From the NCBI GenBank assembly GCA_001644045.1, contig LUUF01000019.1, positions 1 through 64,000 of the forward strand: a stretch of 64,000 nt of DNA, written 5' to 3'. The notes beneath the pieces are model-generated. The model did not search any database. It was not told the origin of the DNA and was given only the letters and a program-made list of their open reading frames with translations. Below are positions 45,242-54,646 of the stretch, piece after piece. The stretch is from Methylomonas methanica. Lineage in GTDB: Bacteria > Pseudomonadota > Gammaproteobacteria > Methylococcales > Methylomonadaceae. How positions within the stretch are numbered: the stretch's first letter is position 1; each line of letters begins with the position of its first letter. The translations under genes were made by a program, and so were the position numbers.

Positions 45242-47629
45242 TTAGGTGTTGATATCAAAACCTATCGCCTGCCGGTGTTTCTCCCAGGTGTTATCCAGCA
45301 GCAGGAAATAACCGAATAGCTGGTACTGATAGTCGGCCGGGTCGGTGGCCGAGTGAAACGGCACCAGCAAAGCGGTAGAATAAATCAATTGCCCCAGAAA
45401 CAAACCCTCGGCAATTTCTACCAACTCATCCAGACAGGTGCCGATCGGCGCCAGCCCGCCGATCAGCGGATAGCGGTAATGAAACTGAAATACTTTCTTA
45501 GGCTTATCCGGGCCGTTGTTCATCGGCAAGATCGACTCCCTATCGTCCACACCCAAAAAGCTATAGCCCTGCCTTACAAACGGCGACGGTCCGGCATCGG
45601 CTAATTGCTGTATGGATGGCAGCGGCGGATGGTAGTTCATATCCAAGACCCGGAACAAGGCGTCGGTCGGCAGGATGCGCGAGTCCTGGATGTTATTGCC
45701 GAATAGCCAATGCTCTGCAGCCTCCCGTTCCCAGAAGGCCTTGTCGGTTTTCGACATGCCTTGGTCCCAACTGCCGCTGCTCAGATGTTTGGCGTAAACG
45801 CCCGGCTGTTGCCAATAATGCTCGCGGTTTTTCTCGACCAGGGCGTAATGCGGAAAGCTGGCCGGATGGGCTTTCAGTTCTGCGACCCGCTCCGGATAGC
45901 GCTGGGCCAGATCGTCGCTTTCGTCCAGCAGCATGCTCAATTTACGGCCGCTGATGCGTTCGAAAGACTTGCCGGCCCACGGAAAAATAAAGCGGCCGAT
46001 ATTGGCCCACACCGCATTCAGCAAATTAGGCGCGCGCGGATCGTTTTGCAGCTTGTCAGCCAATGCGGCCGGAATCATGCTGTGTTCCTGCAAAGAGCGG
46101 GCGATGTTGGCGATAAAACTGTCGCCAAAGCCCCAATGCAAATTCAGCGTGGCACCGTGGTAATAATCAAAGCCGTTGCACGGATCGCTCTGTTCATACC
46201 AATCGCGCGCTTCGGGCGCGTCGAAACGGGTGTTGTAGCCTCTACCCTGCCCTTGAAACACGCCATCGACAATGCCGGGCGCAACGCCGGCGCGAAACAG
46301 CCGATTCAGCACTTCAAAATGCCGCAGGTGATCGTCAAAACCGCTGGCCGCGGAAATTTTGCCTTGTTGGCGCTGCAGCATCTGCAAAATGGATTCGCCA
46401 GGTTGCAGTAACTCGCGGACATCGCCATCGTCGTCTTTTGGCGACGCTTCCAGGCAAAATGTCGTGAATTTACGCTGCAACTCCGGATCGTCGCGCCAGC
46501 CATTGACCCAATCCACACCATCGGGTGCGGCGCCAGGTTTGGTGGTTCTTGGTTTGTCGTAGCCCAATTCCTTCCAGCCGCTCTCGCCGGGCCGAGGCCG
46601 TAAATTGGGGAAGGCTTCGTCCGCAAACGCCTCGCGAGCGCGAGCGGTATCTATCATCAAAAAGAAGCCGTTATTTTGATAGCCGTAATCGACCGAGTTA
46701 TCGCCGGTATACGCTTCGCCCAATTCCCACTCCGGCGGATGATCGCCGAACAAGGGAATCTGTAACGTGCCCAAACTGTAATGATGGGTGGCCATGACCA
46801 ACTGGCCCAAATAGACGCCGTCTTCGATCTGCACTAACTCGTCGATAAGCCGCGTCATCGGAAACGCCGGATGCAGATCGTGCCATCGGTAATTAAGCTG
46901 ATAAACGGCTTTGCCGTTCATCTCTCCAACCACGGATTTGCCAGGCAAAGACAGGAAAATCCCGCCGGTTTTCACATACGGAATGGCTTTTTCCTTGGCC
47001 AGATTTTGCGCAAGCAATTGGCTATCGAAACCCTGCGCGTTGGTATCCAACGGCCGGTCACGCAAATTCCAAAACTGGGTCAGCACCGGCATGCCTAAGC
47101 TTTGAATGAAATTAGGATCGTCAGGCTCGCGGAAAAAATTCCGGCCGATGCGCGCCACCTCCGGATCGTAATTAAAGATCGCGACCGGGTCGTGGCCGCA
47201 TTTGGCGGCAAACACCTCTTTAGCCACCGGCTCAAACGTCTTGCCCATCCATAACCCGGTACTGGCGTAGGTGACATTCCACAGCGTCGCCATCCATTCC
47301 AGATGCGCCAGCATCGAACGGTTTTCGCCGTGTTTCTTGGCGGCTTCCTTAAAATAATCACTATCGCGGATGGACATCGACACGCCTATCATCGGCCCAT
47401 CCAGTGGCGTACTAGTGCCGCACTTGAACAGGATCAGCAGCTTTTCGTGAATACCCTCCCATTCCTCGCGGCGCAGATTGTCGCCCAGAATCTTGCGATA
47501 ACTGCCGAGCATAGGCAACGCGCCGCCTTTAAGATCGTTGGCGATTATGGCGTCGAGAGCGGTAGCCAGCGCTTGCTGTTCTTGCTCCGACGCGGTTGGG
47601 AAATTGGCGACATTGAGATAGTTGTTCAT
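45242..47629 (-). CDS. Two-half internally duplicated protein, function unknown
   Basis: A 795-residue soluble protein without signal peptide. The two halves are related. Residues 242-280 (VYQLNYRW..IDELVQIEDGVYLGQLVMAT) match 713-752 (VFQFHYRY..LDELVEIAEGLFLGQLIYST). GLWMGKTFEPV (about 126-136) matches FPWAGKSFERI in the second half. Each repeat thus has a W-x-GK(T/S)FE element followed by a Y-R...DELV...LGQL element. I recognise no catalytic family. GGGGAAGGACC precedes the ATG. It is the last of six close-spaced genes headed by a glycyl radical enzyme. Confidence 0.7.
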   Translation of the reverse strand: MNNYLNVANFPTASEQEQQALATALDAIIANDLKGGALPMLGSYRKILGDNLRREEWEGIHEKLLILFKCGTSTPLDGPMIGVSMSIRDSDYFKEAAKKHGENRSMLAHLEWMATLWNVTYASTGLWMGKTFEPVAKEVFAAKCGHDPVAIFNYDPEVARIGRNFFREPDDPNFIQSLGMPVLTQFWNLRDRPLDTNAQGFDSQLLAQNLAKEKAIPYVKTGGIFLSLPGKSVVGEMNGKAVYQLNYRWHDLHPAFPMTRLIDELVQIEDGVYLGQLVMATHHYSLGTLQIPLFGDHPPEWELGEAYTGDNSVDYGYQNNGFFLMIDTARAREAFADEAFPNLRPRPGESGWKELGYDKPRTTKPGAAPDGVDWVNGWRDDPELQRKFTTFCLEASPKDDDGDVRELLQPGESILQMLQRQQGKISAASGFDDHLRHFEVLNRLFRAGVAPGIVDGVFQGQGRGYNTRFDAPEARDWYEQSDPCNGFDYYHGATLNLHWGFGDSFIANIARSLQEHSMIPAALADKLQNDPRAPNLLNAVWANIGRFIFPWAGKSFERISGRKLSMLLDESDDLAQRYPERVAELKAHPASFPHYALVEKNREHYWQQPGVYAKHLSSGSWDQGMSKTDKAFWEREAAEHWLFGNNIQDSRILPTDALFRVLDMNYHPPLPSIQQLADAGPSPFVRQGYSFLGVDDRESILPMNNGPDKPKKVFQFHYRYPLIGGLAPIGTCLDELVEIAEGLFLGQLIYSTALLVPFHSATDPADYQYQLFGYFLLLDNTWEKHRQAIGFDINT

Positions 47630-47686
47630 GGTCCTTCCCCCTGTGATTGTTATATTTTTGGCTTAGGCCGGACGTATAAGCCCCGC

Positions 47687-48550
47687 TTAAAAGCCTTGTT
47701 GTTTTAGGTCTTTGACGATGTCGCGGTACACCGCCGGAATATCGAAATGCGTCAACAGCACGCCGCGATAGTCCACCAAGTCGCCATGCGACAAGCCTCG
47801 GTCCGGATTGCTATCCCCTATCAAGCCGCGAAACCGGCCCCACTGGCAGGATAGCGTGGAGACCATGCCGTCGTTGTCGCCTTCCATGCGCTTCAGCAAC
47901 ACTTGCGTCGCGGCAAACACCGGGTCGTCGATAGGCCGACGCATCAAGGTGCCGTAGCTTTGGTAGTACACGCCGGGCATATCAGACACTTGTCGATTAA
48001 ATTCCGCCAGATAGGAACGCGTCAGCTGTTTGATTGCCATGCCGGCTTGCGGGCTTTTGTCGCCGGTGATTCTGGCCAGAATGTCCATCGCACCGAACCC
48101 CAATCGCTGCGCCAGGCGTTTGAAGAAATTTATGCTCAGCAGGTTTTGCGTATCGGGAATGTCGCCGGCTACCAGATCCGCCACGGCGGAACCATGATGC
48201 GGGGTGCAAACCGTGGTCAAGCTGGCCACCTTATCGGCCATATCCAGTTTGGAAATCAGATAACGCGCTTCCAGGCCGCCCTTGGAATGGGCGACGATAT
48301 TGACCTTTGCCGCTCCGGTCTGGCTGAGTATTTGCTCAATATTCGGCTTTAACGCGAGCGCGCTGTTTTCATGGCTGTTCCAGGCATCCAGGCCGCCCTG
48401 AAACACCCGGGCGCCGGCGGCCTCCAGGGCTTTAGGAATCCGCCCCCAGGAATTCAGCATCAGCAAGTCGTCTCTATAACCTACGCCATGTAACAAGACG
48501 ATAGGGTATAGCGTCCGGCACGATAGCTCGGCTGCGATGTTGGCGTTCAT
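47687..48550 (-). CDS. Lipase-like alpha/beta hydrolase
   Basis: A 287-residue hydrolase with the lipase oxyanion motif LLHGVGYRD (19-27) and nucleophile Ser89 in VAHSKGGLEA. Asp and His probably come from the C-terminal part (SHGDLVDYRGVLLTHFDI). The layout matches bacterial triacylglycerol lipases of the LipA/EstA group, but no signal peptide is seen, so it likely works in the cytoplasm. GGGAG precedes the ATG. It lies 22 nt downstream of the DUF6765 gene, within the GRE operon. Confidence 0.82.
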   Translation of the reverse strand: MNANIAAELSCRTLYPIVLLHGVGYRDDLLMLNSWGRIPKALEAAGARVFQGGLDAWNSHENSALALKPNIEQILSQTGAAKVNIVAHSKGGLEARYLISKLDMADKVASLTTVCTPHHGSAVADLVAGDIPDTQNLLSINFFKRLAQRLGFGAMDILARITGDKSPQAGMAIKQLTRSYLAEFNRQVSDMPGVYYQSYGTLMRRPIDDPVFAATQVLLKRMEGDNDGMVSTLSCQWGRFRGLIGDSNPDRGLSHGDLVDYRGVLLTHFDIPAVYRDIVKDLKQQGF

Positions 48551-48572
48551 GGCAAATCTCCCGGTTATCGGC

Positions 48573-49631
48573 TCAGCCCGCGCAAATACCGTACTTGGGC
48601 AAAATATCGTGCAGTACCGTCAAACGATGCAATTGCAGCGCGTCGTGAAACAACTTCCAATTGCTGCGCAAAAATTCCGGCGTGTATTTATGCACGCGTA
48701 TATCCCAGCTGCTGCCCAGCGCTTTTTCCTTCCAGGAATTGGCACCTTCGGCGGCATAGCTGATCTCGGCCGTACCGAAGCTGAACTTTTCGCCTTTGAA
48801 GCCATTCTTGACGATCTCCAGCCATTTCGCATGGCGGGCTTTGTCTTCTTTGATCTTTAAATCAAGAAAGATTTTTTCCAGCAGCGTTTTGTCGGCGGTC
48901 GGCAGTCCACTCTGCGCTTTACCCAAATATTGCTGCATGACTTTACACATCGCGTCCGCGGCCTTACAAAAATCTGCGGGATTATCGCGATCGCCCCAAA
49001 CACCGCGACCGTTCCGATACTGCCAATGTAAAAACGGCAGATCGGGAAAATCCTTGGCGCGGCCATGGCCCAACGGCGGAATCACATCATCCAGCAAATC
49101 CTCCAGCACATGCTGCAGCTGTTTGCTGTACATGCCGGAACTGGTGAGCTCCCGGGCATGCTCCACGTTATTGATTTCATGTATTACCCCGGCAAAGCCC
49201 TGGTGCGACCAAGTATCGGCATACACATGCAAGGCTATCCCCAGCCGATGCAGACTGTACGGTTTGCCTTTATCGTCGACCGCCGCCTGCACCATCTCCT
49301 TGGCCGGCGGACTGTCCGGCAGGCAGACGATTTTTTGGATAAAGGTGCCGTCCGGATCCTCGCCCGGCCCCTTGTCGCCGTTACCCGGCAGAAAATGAAA
49401 CGGCAACCAAATCAAGTGGTTGTAATCATTGTTCAAATTGCCGACATCGGTACTTTTATGCGAGGAATGTATCCGCGCATAAAAGGCATCGTTGTCGAAA
49501 TGCACGACGCCTTCGCTGACGGCGTCGTCCACGTATTGCGCCGAATAAGCAATGATGTCGGCTTCCCGGTGAGCGAACCCGGCCGTGCGGGCGGTAACAT
49601 AAGTGACGGCGTGATGAAAATCGGTTTGCAT
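48573..49631 (-). CDS. DUF6765-family protein
   Basis: A 352-residue protein starting at MQTDFHHAV, fixed by AAGGAGATTCATC; a longer frame upstream lacks support. His-rich motifs, DFHHAVTYVTARTAGF (3-18) and HRLGIALHVYADTWSHQGFA, fit DUF6765, whose His/Asp pattern resembles zinc-dependent phospholipase C and P1 nuclease folds. A phosphoester hydrolase role is plausible but unproven. It sits between the GRE activase (17 nt) and the lipase-like gene. Confidence 0.72.
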   Translation of the reverse strand: MQTDFHHAVTYVTARTAGFAHREADIIAYSAQYVDDAVSEGVVHFDNDAFYARIHSSHKSTDVGNLNNDYNHLIWLPFHFLPGNGDKGPGEDPDGTFIQKIVCLPDSPPAKEMVQAAVDDKGKPYSLHRLGIALHVYADTWSHQGFAGVIHEINNVEHARELTSSGMYSKQLQHVLEDLLDDVIPPLGHGRAKDFPDLPFLHWQYRNGRGVWGDRDNPADFCKAADAMCKVMQQYLGKAQSGLPTADKTLLEKIFLDLKIKEDKARHAKWLEIVKNGFKGEKFSFGTAEISYAAEGANSWKEKALGSSWDIRVHKYTPEFLRSNWKLFHDALQLHRLTVLHDILPKYGICAG

Positions 49632-49648
49632 GATGAATCTCCTTGAAA

Positions 49649-50545
49649 TCAGCTGGCCTGCAAGCAATCGATGCAGTGTTCGATCTCGGTATCGCTCATG
49701 AATGCGCTGTGCCGATACTCGACATCGATACCAAAGCGCTGCAGCTTGTCCAGCCATAATGGGTTATAAGGCAGGGCACTGACCTGCTTGATCCGGTGCT
49801 CCCGTAAAAACCGGGCTATGCCGCACAGGTTTTCATCGGTAGCGGTAATATTGGGGATCAATGGAATGCGGACCTTGACCGGAATCTCGGCGCACTCGGT
49901 CAGGCGCAACAAGTTGTCCAAAATGGGCCTATTGGAATGGCCGGTGTGCTGGATGCTGGCGGCTTCGTCTATCAGTTTTAAGTCGAAATAGATCAAATCC
50001 AGCCAAGGCAACAGCAAGCGGGCGAAGCGCCCAAAATTGAACATGCCGTTGGTTTCGATGGCGGTACGAATGCCGGCGGCTTTCAGTTTTTTGAAAAATT
50101 CGTGCAGAAAACTCATCTGCATCGTGCATTCGCCGCCGGATGCCGTAACGCCGCCGCCGGTGGCGTCGAAAAAGGGTTTATCGATGGCTACCCGGTAAAA
50201 CAGCTCGTCCACGCTCAGCCATTGGCCGACCTGCTCCAAGGCATGCCGCGAGCACACCGCCGCGCAGCGTCCGCATTGATCGCAACGTTCCCGGTCAAGC
50301 CGCAGTTGCCGGTCCCGCAGGGTTAAGGCTTTGGTTTTACAGGCCTTGATACAAGGCCGCTCGCAGTCGTCCGGATGACATAACTCGGCACGAAAAGATA
50401 GGGATGGCCCCGAAGCTATGCCCTCGGGATTTTGACACCAACTGCAACTCAGCGGACAGCCTTTGAAAAACACCGTGGTACGGATGCCCGGCCCGTCCTC
50501 GCTGGTATTGCGTTTGATATCGAAGATGTAGGCTTTGCTGTCCAT
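49649..50545 (-). CDS. Glycyl radical enzyme activase (radical SAM)
   Basis: A 298-residue PflA-type activase that generates the glycyl radical on its partner using SAM. The radical-SAM cluster is C30-x3-C34-x2-C37 (FFKGCPLSCSWC). Two extra ferredoxin-like clusters follow (CHPDDCERPCIKAC and CDQCGRCAAVC, about 56-110), as in activases of non-PFL GREs. The GGE-like ASGGECTMQ segment is present. It is separated from the GRE gene by one small gene and has the Shine-Dalgarno AGGAAG. Confidence 0.92.
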   Translation of the reverse strand: MDSKAYIFDIKRNTSEDGPGIRTTVFFKGCPLSCSWCQNPEGIASGPSLSFRAELCHPDDCERPCIKACKTKALTLRDRQLRLDRERCDQCGRCAAVCSRHALEQVGQWLSVDELFYRVAIDKPFFDATGGGVTASGGECTMQMSFLHEFFKKLKAAGIRTAIETNGMFNFGRFARLLLPWLDLIYFDLKLIDEAASIQHTGHSNRPILDNLLRLTECAEIPVKVRIPLIPNITATDENLCGIARFLREHRIKQVSALPYNPLWLDKLQRFGIDVEYRHSAFMSDTEIEHCIDCLQAS

Positions 50546-50560
50546 CTTCCTGCTCCATAT

Positions 50561-51214
50561 TCAGGCCGCTTTGGGAAGGTCCAAGGACAGCTGGATATCC
50601 GTGGCGATCGCGCCCAGTTTGAACAGATGACCGACGTGGCCGGTCAACTGCACCAAATTCTCCAGCAGCAAGCCGACAATATCCACGCCGGAACGGCCCA
50701 GCAAACCGATAATCGATTGCACGTCTTTAAAGCGCACCACCAAGTCCACCTGACTGGGATCGTTCTCAATTTGGTCGGCTTGGTCTTCGGTCAGCACTTG
50801 GGTATCGACCAACGCCAGCGAGTTCAGCGCTTGTCCGAATGGGGTCTTGATATACAGTGCCTCGGGATTCGGGCAGAACCTCAGCAACACGTTCATGTCG
50901 TCGCCGCGCCGGCTGGTGCGGATCAGAAACTTGCCTTGGTAGTAACGTTTACCACCGGGCACCATCGGATCGATGATGATGAAGTTTTCCTCGAAAAACG
51001 TGTTGGCCTTGGCGGCTTGCGCGGCATCCAGATGGCAATCGCGCAACAAATAGCCAAACCCCAAACGTAGCGCGACGGCCATGCCACTGGCCAGCAACCG
51101 GCCCTGGACTTTATCCAGCACAGCCGGCAGGTCGCCAGCCTGAGTCGCGGCCTTGGTGCCTAGCCTCAAGGTTTTTTGTAAATTCGGTAACAAAACGGGA
51201 AATCCGGCATGCAT
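50561..51214 (-). CDS. GRE-operon protein, possibly SCP2-like lipid-binding
   Basis: A 217-residue protein starting at MHAGFPVLLP (ATAGGAGAACTGTC precedes). The C-terminal part, VDLVVRFKDVQSIIGLL then LTGHVGHLFKLGAIATDIQL, looks like the end of an SCP2 sterol-carrier-type domain, which binds lipids or acyl-CoA. This is a pattern impression, not a firm match. It is placed directly between the GRE (13 nt) and its activase (15 nt), so it may present a hydrophobic substrate. Confidence 0.6.
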   Translation of the reverse strand: MHAGFPVLLPNLQKTLRLGTKAATQAGDLPAVLDKVQGRLLASGMAVALRLGFGYLLRDCHLDAAQAAKANTFFEENFIIIDPMVPGGKRYYQGKFLIRTSRRGDDMNVLLRFCPNPEALYIKTPFGQALNSLALVDTQVLTEDQADQIENDPSQVDLVVRFKDVQSIIGLLGRSGVDIVGLLLENLVQLTGHVGHLFKLGAIATDIQLSLDLPKAA

Positions 51215-51227
51215 GACAGTTCTCCTA

Positions 51228-54200
51228 TTAAATTGCGTTGAGCGTATGTTGCTCGGCGCCGGTGTCCAGGCCAAAATTGGCTCTTTGAATAATCTCTTTA
51301 CGCATCTGCGGGCTGAGCGTGACGAAATACGCCGAGTAGCCCGCCACGCGTATCATCAGATCCTTGAATGGTTCCAGGGCTTTATGCTCGGCCTCGCCGG
51401 CCCCGGATTGCCCGGCGGCCGTGGCGGCGCGGTCGGCGGCGACCAGATCGTTGATCGACGACACGCACATTTGCACCAATACGCCGTTTTGGTCGGCAAA
51501 GGCCTTCATATAGCGCGAGAACAACTCGGTATCTTCTTCGAAATGGCCGCGATCGCGGGTGGTCAAGCTGAGGTTGTAGGTATAGCCGTTCTGTACCGTG
51601 TTGGCGTTCACCGACGTCACGGACAGCATATGATCCAGCAAATTGACCGGCTCGCCGTTGGCTTTCACGACGCCGGGACACGGCGTGATGCCGCTGGCAA
51701 AGGATTCGCCGCTACGCCGGCCATTGGGTGTGGCCTTGGTCAACATCCCAAAGCCGGCATGATTGGTCATGCTCCAGTAACCCGGCAGATAGCGCCCGCC
51801 GCGATGAGTGCGGTATTGGGCGAACACTTCCTGCAACATTTCGGTCAACAAATGCGTGTATTTGACCGCCGTGGCGTTGTTATAAATGCCGCCGGGGGTT
51901 TGATCGACGCCGGCGCCGTATTTGGGGGCCAAACGCACCATTTCCTTGATTTGTTTTAAACGCTCCTTACTCAGATTGGGCAAACTGAGCGGCACATCTT
52001 CGGGATGCAACCAGTTTTGCACCCGCGCCAGAAATGCCTTCCAGGCGCTTTTGGGCTGTAGGGTGTTTTCGTCGAAATCGGCCTGCATCGCCGCCAGCAA
52101 TTCGCCGGCCGAGATTTTGCCGGCAAACACCAGGGTATCCAGCACGCAAAACGAGTCGATCACATCGGCCAAACCGATCACCGCAATGCCCGCTGAGTTG
52201 TATTTAGCGCCGCCGGCGGACACGTCGCGAAAACTGGCGCCGTCGCTGTCCGGCGTATTGGTGGGGCCAGTAAACAGCCCGGACAAAAACGGCGATTGCC
52301 GGGATTGTTCGTAGAAACGGCCGAAGTAATTGTTGCATTGCACGACATGCCGGGCCATTTCGTTCAGTTGAAATTTAAAGGCCTCGATAAACGCTTGCAT
52401 GGTGTCGATTGCTGTCAACGGCTGCGTGGTGTAACGCGCGTCGCCGTAAAACAGGTTTGGCGATTTCACCGCCACGCCGTCGCTACGGTGCTTGCCGCCG
52501 TATAAAGCCAGTTCCAATACCGCCGGCAGCACCATCAGTGTCGAGCCGGTATTGCCGTAATGTTTATGCGCGGCATTTTCTTCGATGCAGCCGATAGAAG
52601 TATAGTCATAGGCGTCGGCCAAGGCTTCTTCCGCACTAATGCCGGTGTGCGCGGCATAATAACTAGCCATGGCCGGGACCACCGCCGCGTCGCCATGTAG
52701 TGCAGGCGTGGCCCGGGTCAGAATATTGACCTGGCAGATGCGTCTTAGATAAGGGTCCATCACCTCGGTTGGCAGCGGCTTGCCTTGCGCGTCGCGGTGA
52801 TGCACATCGCGGTGATAGCGGGCGTGCACGTTCGGATCGCGGATCGACAAGATCTCCGTGGCTTTCAGAATGATATAGGTCATGTCGTTGACCGCATCGA
52901 CAACCTGGCTGTTTTCGTAACGGGTGCCGCCCACGGTCAGAGCCTGATTGGAGCCGCTGCCGGCGAACAGGGTTTCCGAACCGGACGTAGACAGCGGCAC
53001 ATGGTCGGAGCAATGCAGAAAGAAATGGCTAACCAGTTCCACCGCTCGGCGGCTGTAGTCGTCCTGCGCCGTGGCGCCATCCAGTTTCTGCCAATCGGCC
53101 AGATAGAACGGGTTGAGGATTTGATCCAGGCGGCCTATGGAAAAACCGAAATTGGTGTTTTCCTGCAGCAACAGGTGATAGCAAATCCAGACTACAGCCA
53201 GCGCTTCGTGCAAAGTTTCTGCGGGCTGCGCCGGTACCTTGCGGCAGATTGCCGCCAATTCTTGATTGCCGGCTTGCACGGCGGCCTCGGCCAGGTGTTG
53301 CGCATAAATTTTGGCGCCGTCGTATACCGCGATGACGCCTTCCAAAAATTCAATTTGCTGTGCCGTGGCCGCTACGCCATTGGCGATATCCTGTCTGGCC
53401 CGTTCGATTAGGCCATCGAAACCGTATTTCAACACCCGTTCGAAATCCGGCACTGTATGCGAAACGCAAGTGGCTTTGTCGGACAAGAAAAAGGCCACCC
53501 GTTCCATTAATTCCTGAGCTTTCGGCGTTTGCCCGGCTCTTTTACGTAACGGTGGATCAATGGAGGGTGGATAACTGCCGGCTACCCTGTCCCGATTTTC
53601 ATAGCCGGCGCTATCGTAATCGCTGTAACGCGCCAGTTCCTGCACCGGTTTTTGTTCCAACCAGAACGGAAAAATCTCCCGATTCAGGCGGTCGGCCACT
53701 TCCGGGCGAATCTTGAACGGATTTTGGGCGCGGGTGGTGACGGTTTTCAGTTCCGGCCAGATGCAATAACCGATGGTATCGGCGTAAACCACCGGACCGA
53801 CGAAGCTGGTGGCGGTTTGGCCGGGCAGTAGATCATCGGCTTTAACTATCGCGGTTTTGTTGGCAAAAATATGCTGCAGCGCTTTGGCGCGCCGGGTATA
53901 GGGCGGCAAGGCCTGATTCTCGGGCCGGCGCAAGAATTCGGTCAAAAGGCGCGGCAACTCGTCGCAAATCTCCGGAGTCCCTTCCGGCGCGAACAGCTTA
54001 TCGCGCCAGGCCTTAACGACCGGGAATTGTGCCAGCGTAATGTTGCGTAGCGCCAAATCCTTCAGAGTTTTAATTTTCTGGAAGTCTTGATTGGCGATGG
54101 GAAATAAATCGACTTTGCCGGAACCGGAACCCGGCACAGAGGGATTCTTGCCGAGTTCTACCGAAATACCGCCGTCGGATGATGGATATGGAACAGACAT
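51228..54200 (-). CDS. Glycyl radical enzyme of unknown substrate
   Basis: A 990-residue PFL-like enzyme, longer than usual (about 760-860). The thiyl site is Cys538 in SIGCIEENA, with Glu540 in the Cys-x-Glu arrangement used by dehydratases and lyases, not the Cys-Cys of PFL. The glycyl loop is RVAGYSAYF with Gly954, 36 residues from the end. GGAKYNSAGIAVIGLADVID and PNGRRSGESFASGI are standard GRE segments. About 45 extra residues (PKSAWKAFLARVQNWL region) precede PKYGAGVDQ, and the N-terminus is extended. ATG 54200 is fixed by AAAGGAG. The product should be oxygen-sensitive. Confidence 0.9.
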   Translation of the reverse strand: MSVPYPSSDGGISVELGKNPSVPGSGSGKVDLFPIANQDFQKIKTLKDLALRNITLAQFPVVKAWRDKLFAPEGTPEICDELPRLLTEFLRRPENQALPPYTRRAKALQHIFANKTAIVKADDLLPGQTATSFVGPVVYADTIGYCIWPELKTVTTRAQNPFKIRPEVADRLNREIFPFWLEQKPVQELARYSDYDSAGYENRDRVAGSYPPSIDPPLRKRAGQTPKAQELMERVAFFLSDKATCVSHTVPDFERVLKYGFDGLIERARQDIANGVAATAQQIEFLEGVIAVYDGAKIYAQHLAEAAVQAGNQELAAICRKVPAQPAETLHEALAVVWICYHLLLQENTNFGFSIGRLDQILNPFYLADWQKLDGATAQDDYSRRAVELVSHFFLHCSDHVPLSTSGSETLFAGSGSNQALTVGGTRYENSQVVDAVNDMTYIILKATEILSIRDPNVHARYHRDVHHRDAQGKPLPTEVMDPYLRRICQVNILTRATPALHGDAAVVPAMASYYAAHTGISAEEALADAYDYTSIGCIEENAAHKHYGNTGSTLMVLPAVLELALYGGKHRSDGVAVKSPNLFYGDARYTTQPLTAIDTMQAFIEAFKFQLNEMARHVVQCNNYFGRFYEQSRQSPFLSGLFTGPTNTPDSDGASFRDVSAGGAKYNSAGIAVIGLADVIDSFCVLDTLVFAGKISAGELLAAMQADFDENTLQPKSAWKAFLARVQNWLHPEDVPLSLPNLSKERLKQIKEMVRLAPKYGAGVDQTPGGIYNNATAVKYTHLLTEMLQEVFAQYRTHRGGRYLPGYWSMTNHAGFGMLTKATPNGRRSGESFASGITPCPGVVKANGEPVNLLDHMLSVTSVNANTVQNGYTYNLSLTTRDRGHFEEDTELFSRYMKAFADQNGVLVQMCVSSINDLVAADRAATAAGQSGAGEAEHKALEPFKDLMIRVAGYSAYFVTLSPQMRKEIIQRANFGLDTGAEQHTLNAI

Positions 54201-54646
54201 GTTCAATCTCCTTTACAACAGAGCGATCCCTCGAAAGCGTATGCCGACAGCTTGCGGCGTGATCGCCAGTTCCCTGCCCCGGCCATTTTTGTGATGTGCA
54301 TCTAATTATAGCCCATTCCTTATGAAACATAAGGAAATAAACCCGGCCAATTTCTTGTGTCTCGGCGAATGCATACGCATCTAACTGGGCCGAAATACGG
54401 AACCCCAAACGACGACGTTTATCTTCGTAAAACTTAAGAATTTATCTTGCCAGGGTATTACCTGAGCAACAGCGATAAACCAAATACTGCTCCATCCGCA
54501 ACATGTTGACCCGCGCCAAACCAGAGGAATCGCCGTTTTTTAGTTGGCATGGAATTTGAGAGAACTACATTGAGGCTCAGAACACCTCGATTCTCAGGAC
54601 ACTTTAATTGCATTCCACATTAAAAGATTTTACGGAGCAAAATCCT
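54201..54646. other. Divergent regulatory region, GRE operon / haloperoxidase
   Basis: About 445 bp without a supported gene. The main feature is the inverted repeat at 54316-54336. No convincing FNR box (TTGAT-N4-ATCAA) or sigma-54 promoter was seen by eye. Confidence 0.5.
54316..54336. promoter_or_regulatory. Hyphenated palindrome upstream of the GRE operon
   Basis: TTCCTTATG-AAA-CATAAGGAA is a perfect 9+9 inverted repeat with a 3-nt centre, about 116 bp upstream of the GRE start and 310 bp from the haloperoxidase start. It has no T-run, and its length fits a dimeric repressor or activator site. Confidence 0.55.

Noticed and set aside
47000-47110. Frames antisense to the 795-residue protein
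   Set aside because: They are codon-bias shadows without starts or domains, as are most antisense frames over the GC-rich genes here.
45242-54200. Reading the GRE locus as ordinary pyruvate formate-lyase
   Set aside because: The active site has Cys-x-Glu instead of adjacent Cys-Cys, and no formate channel or pflA-like single-cluster activase accompanies it.
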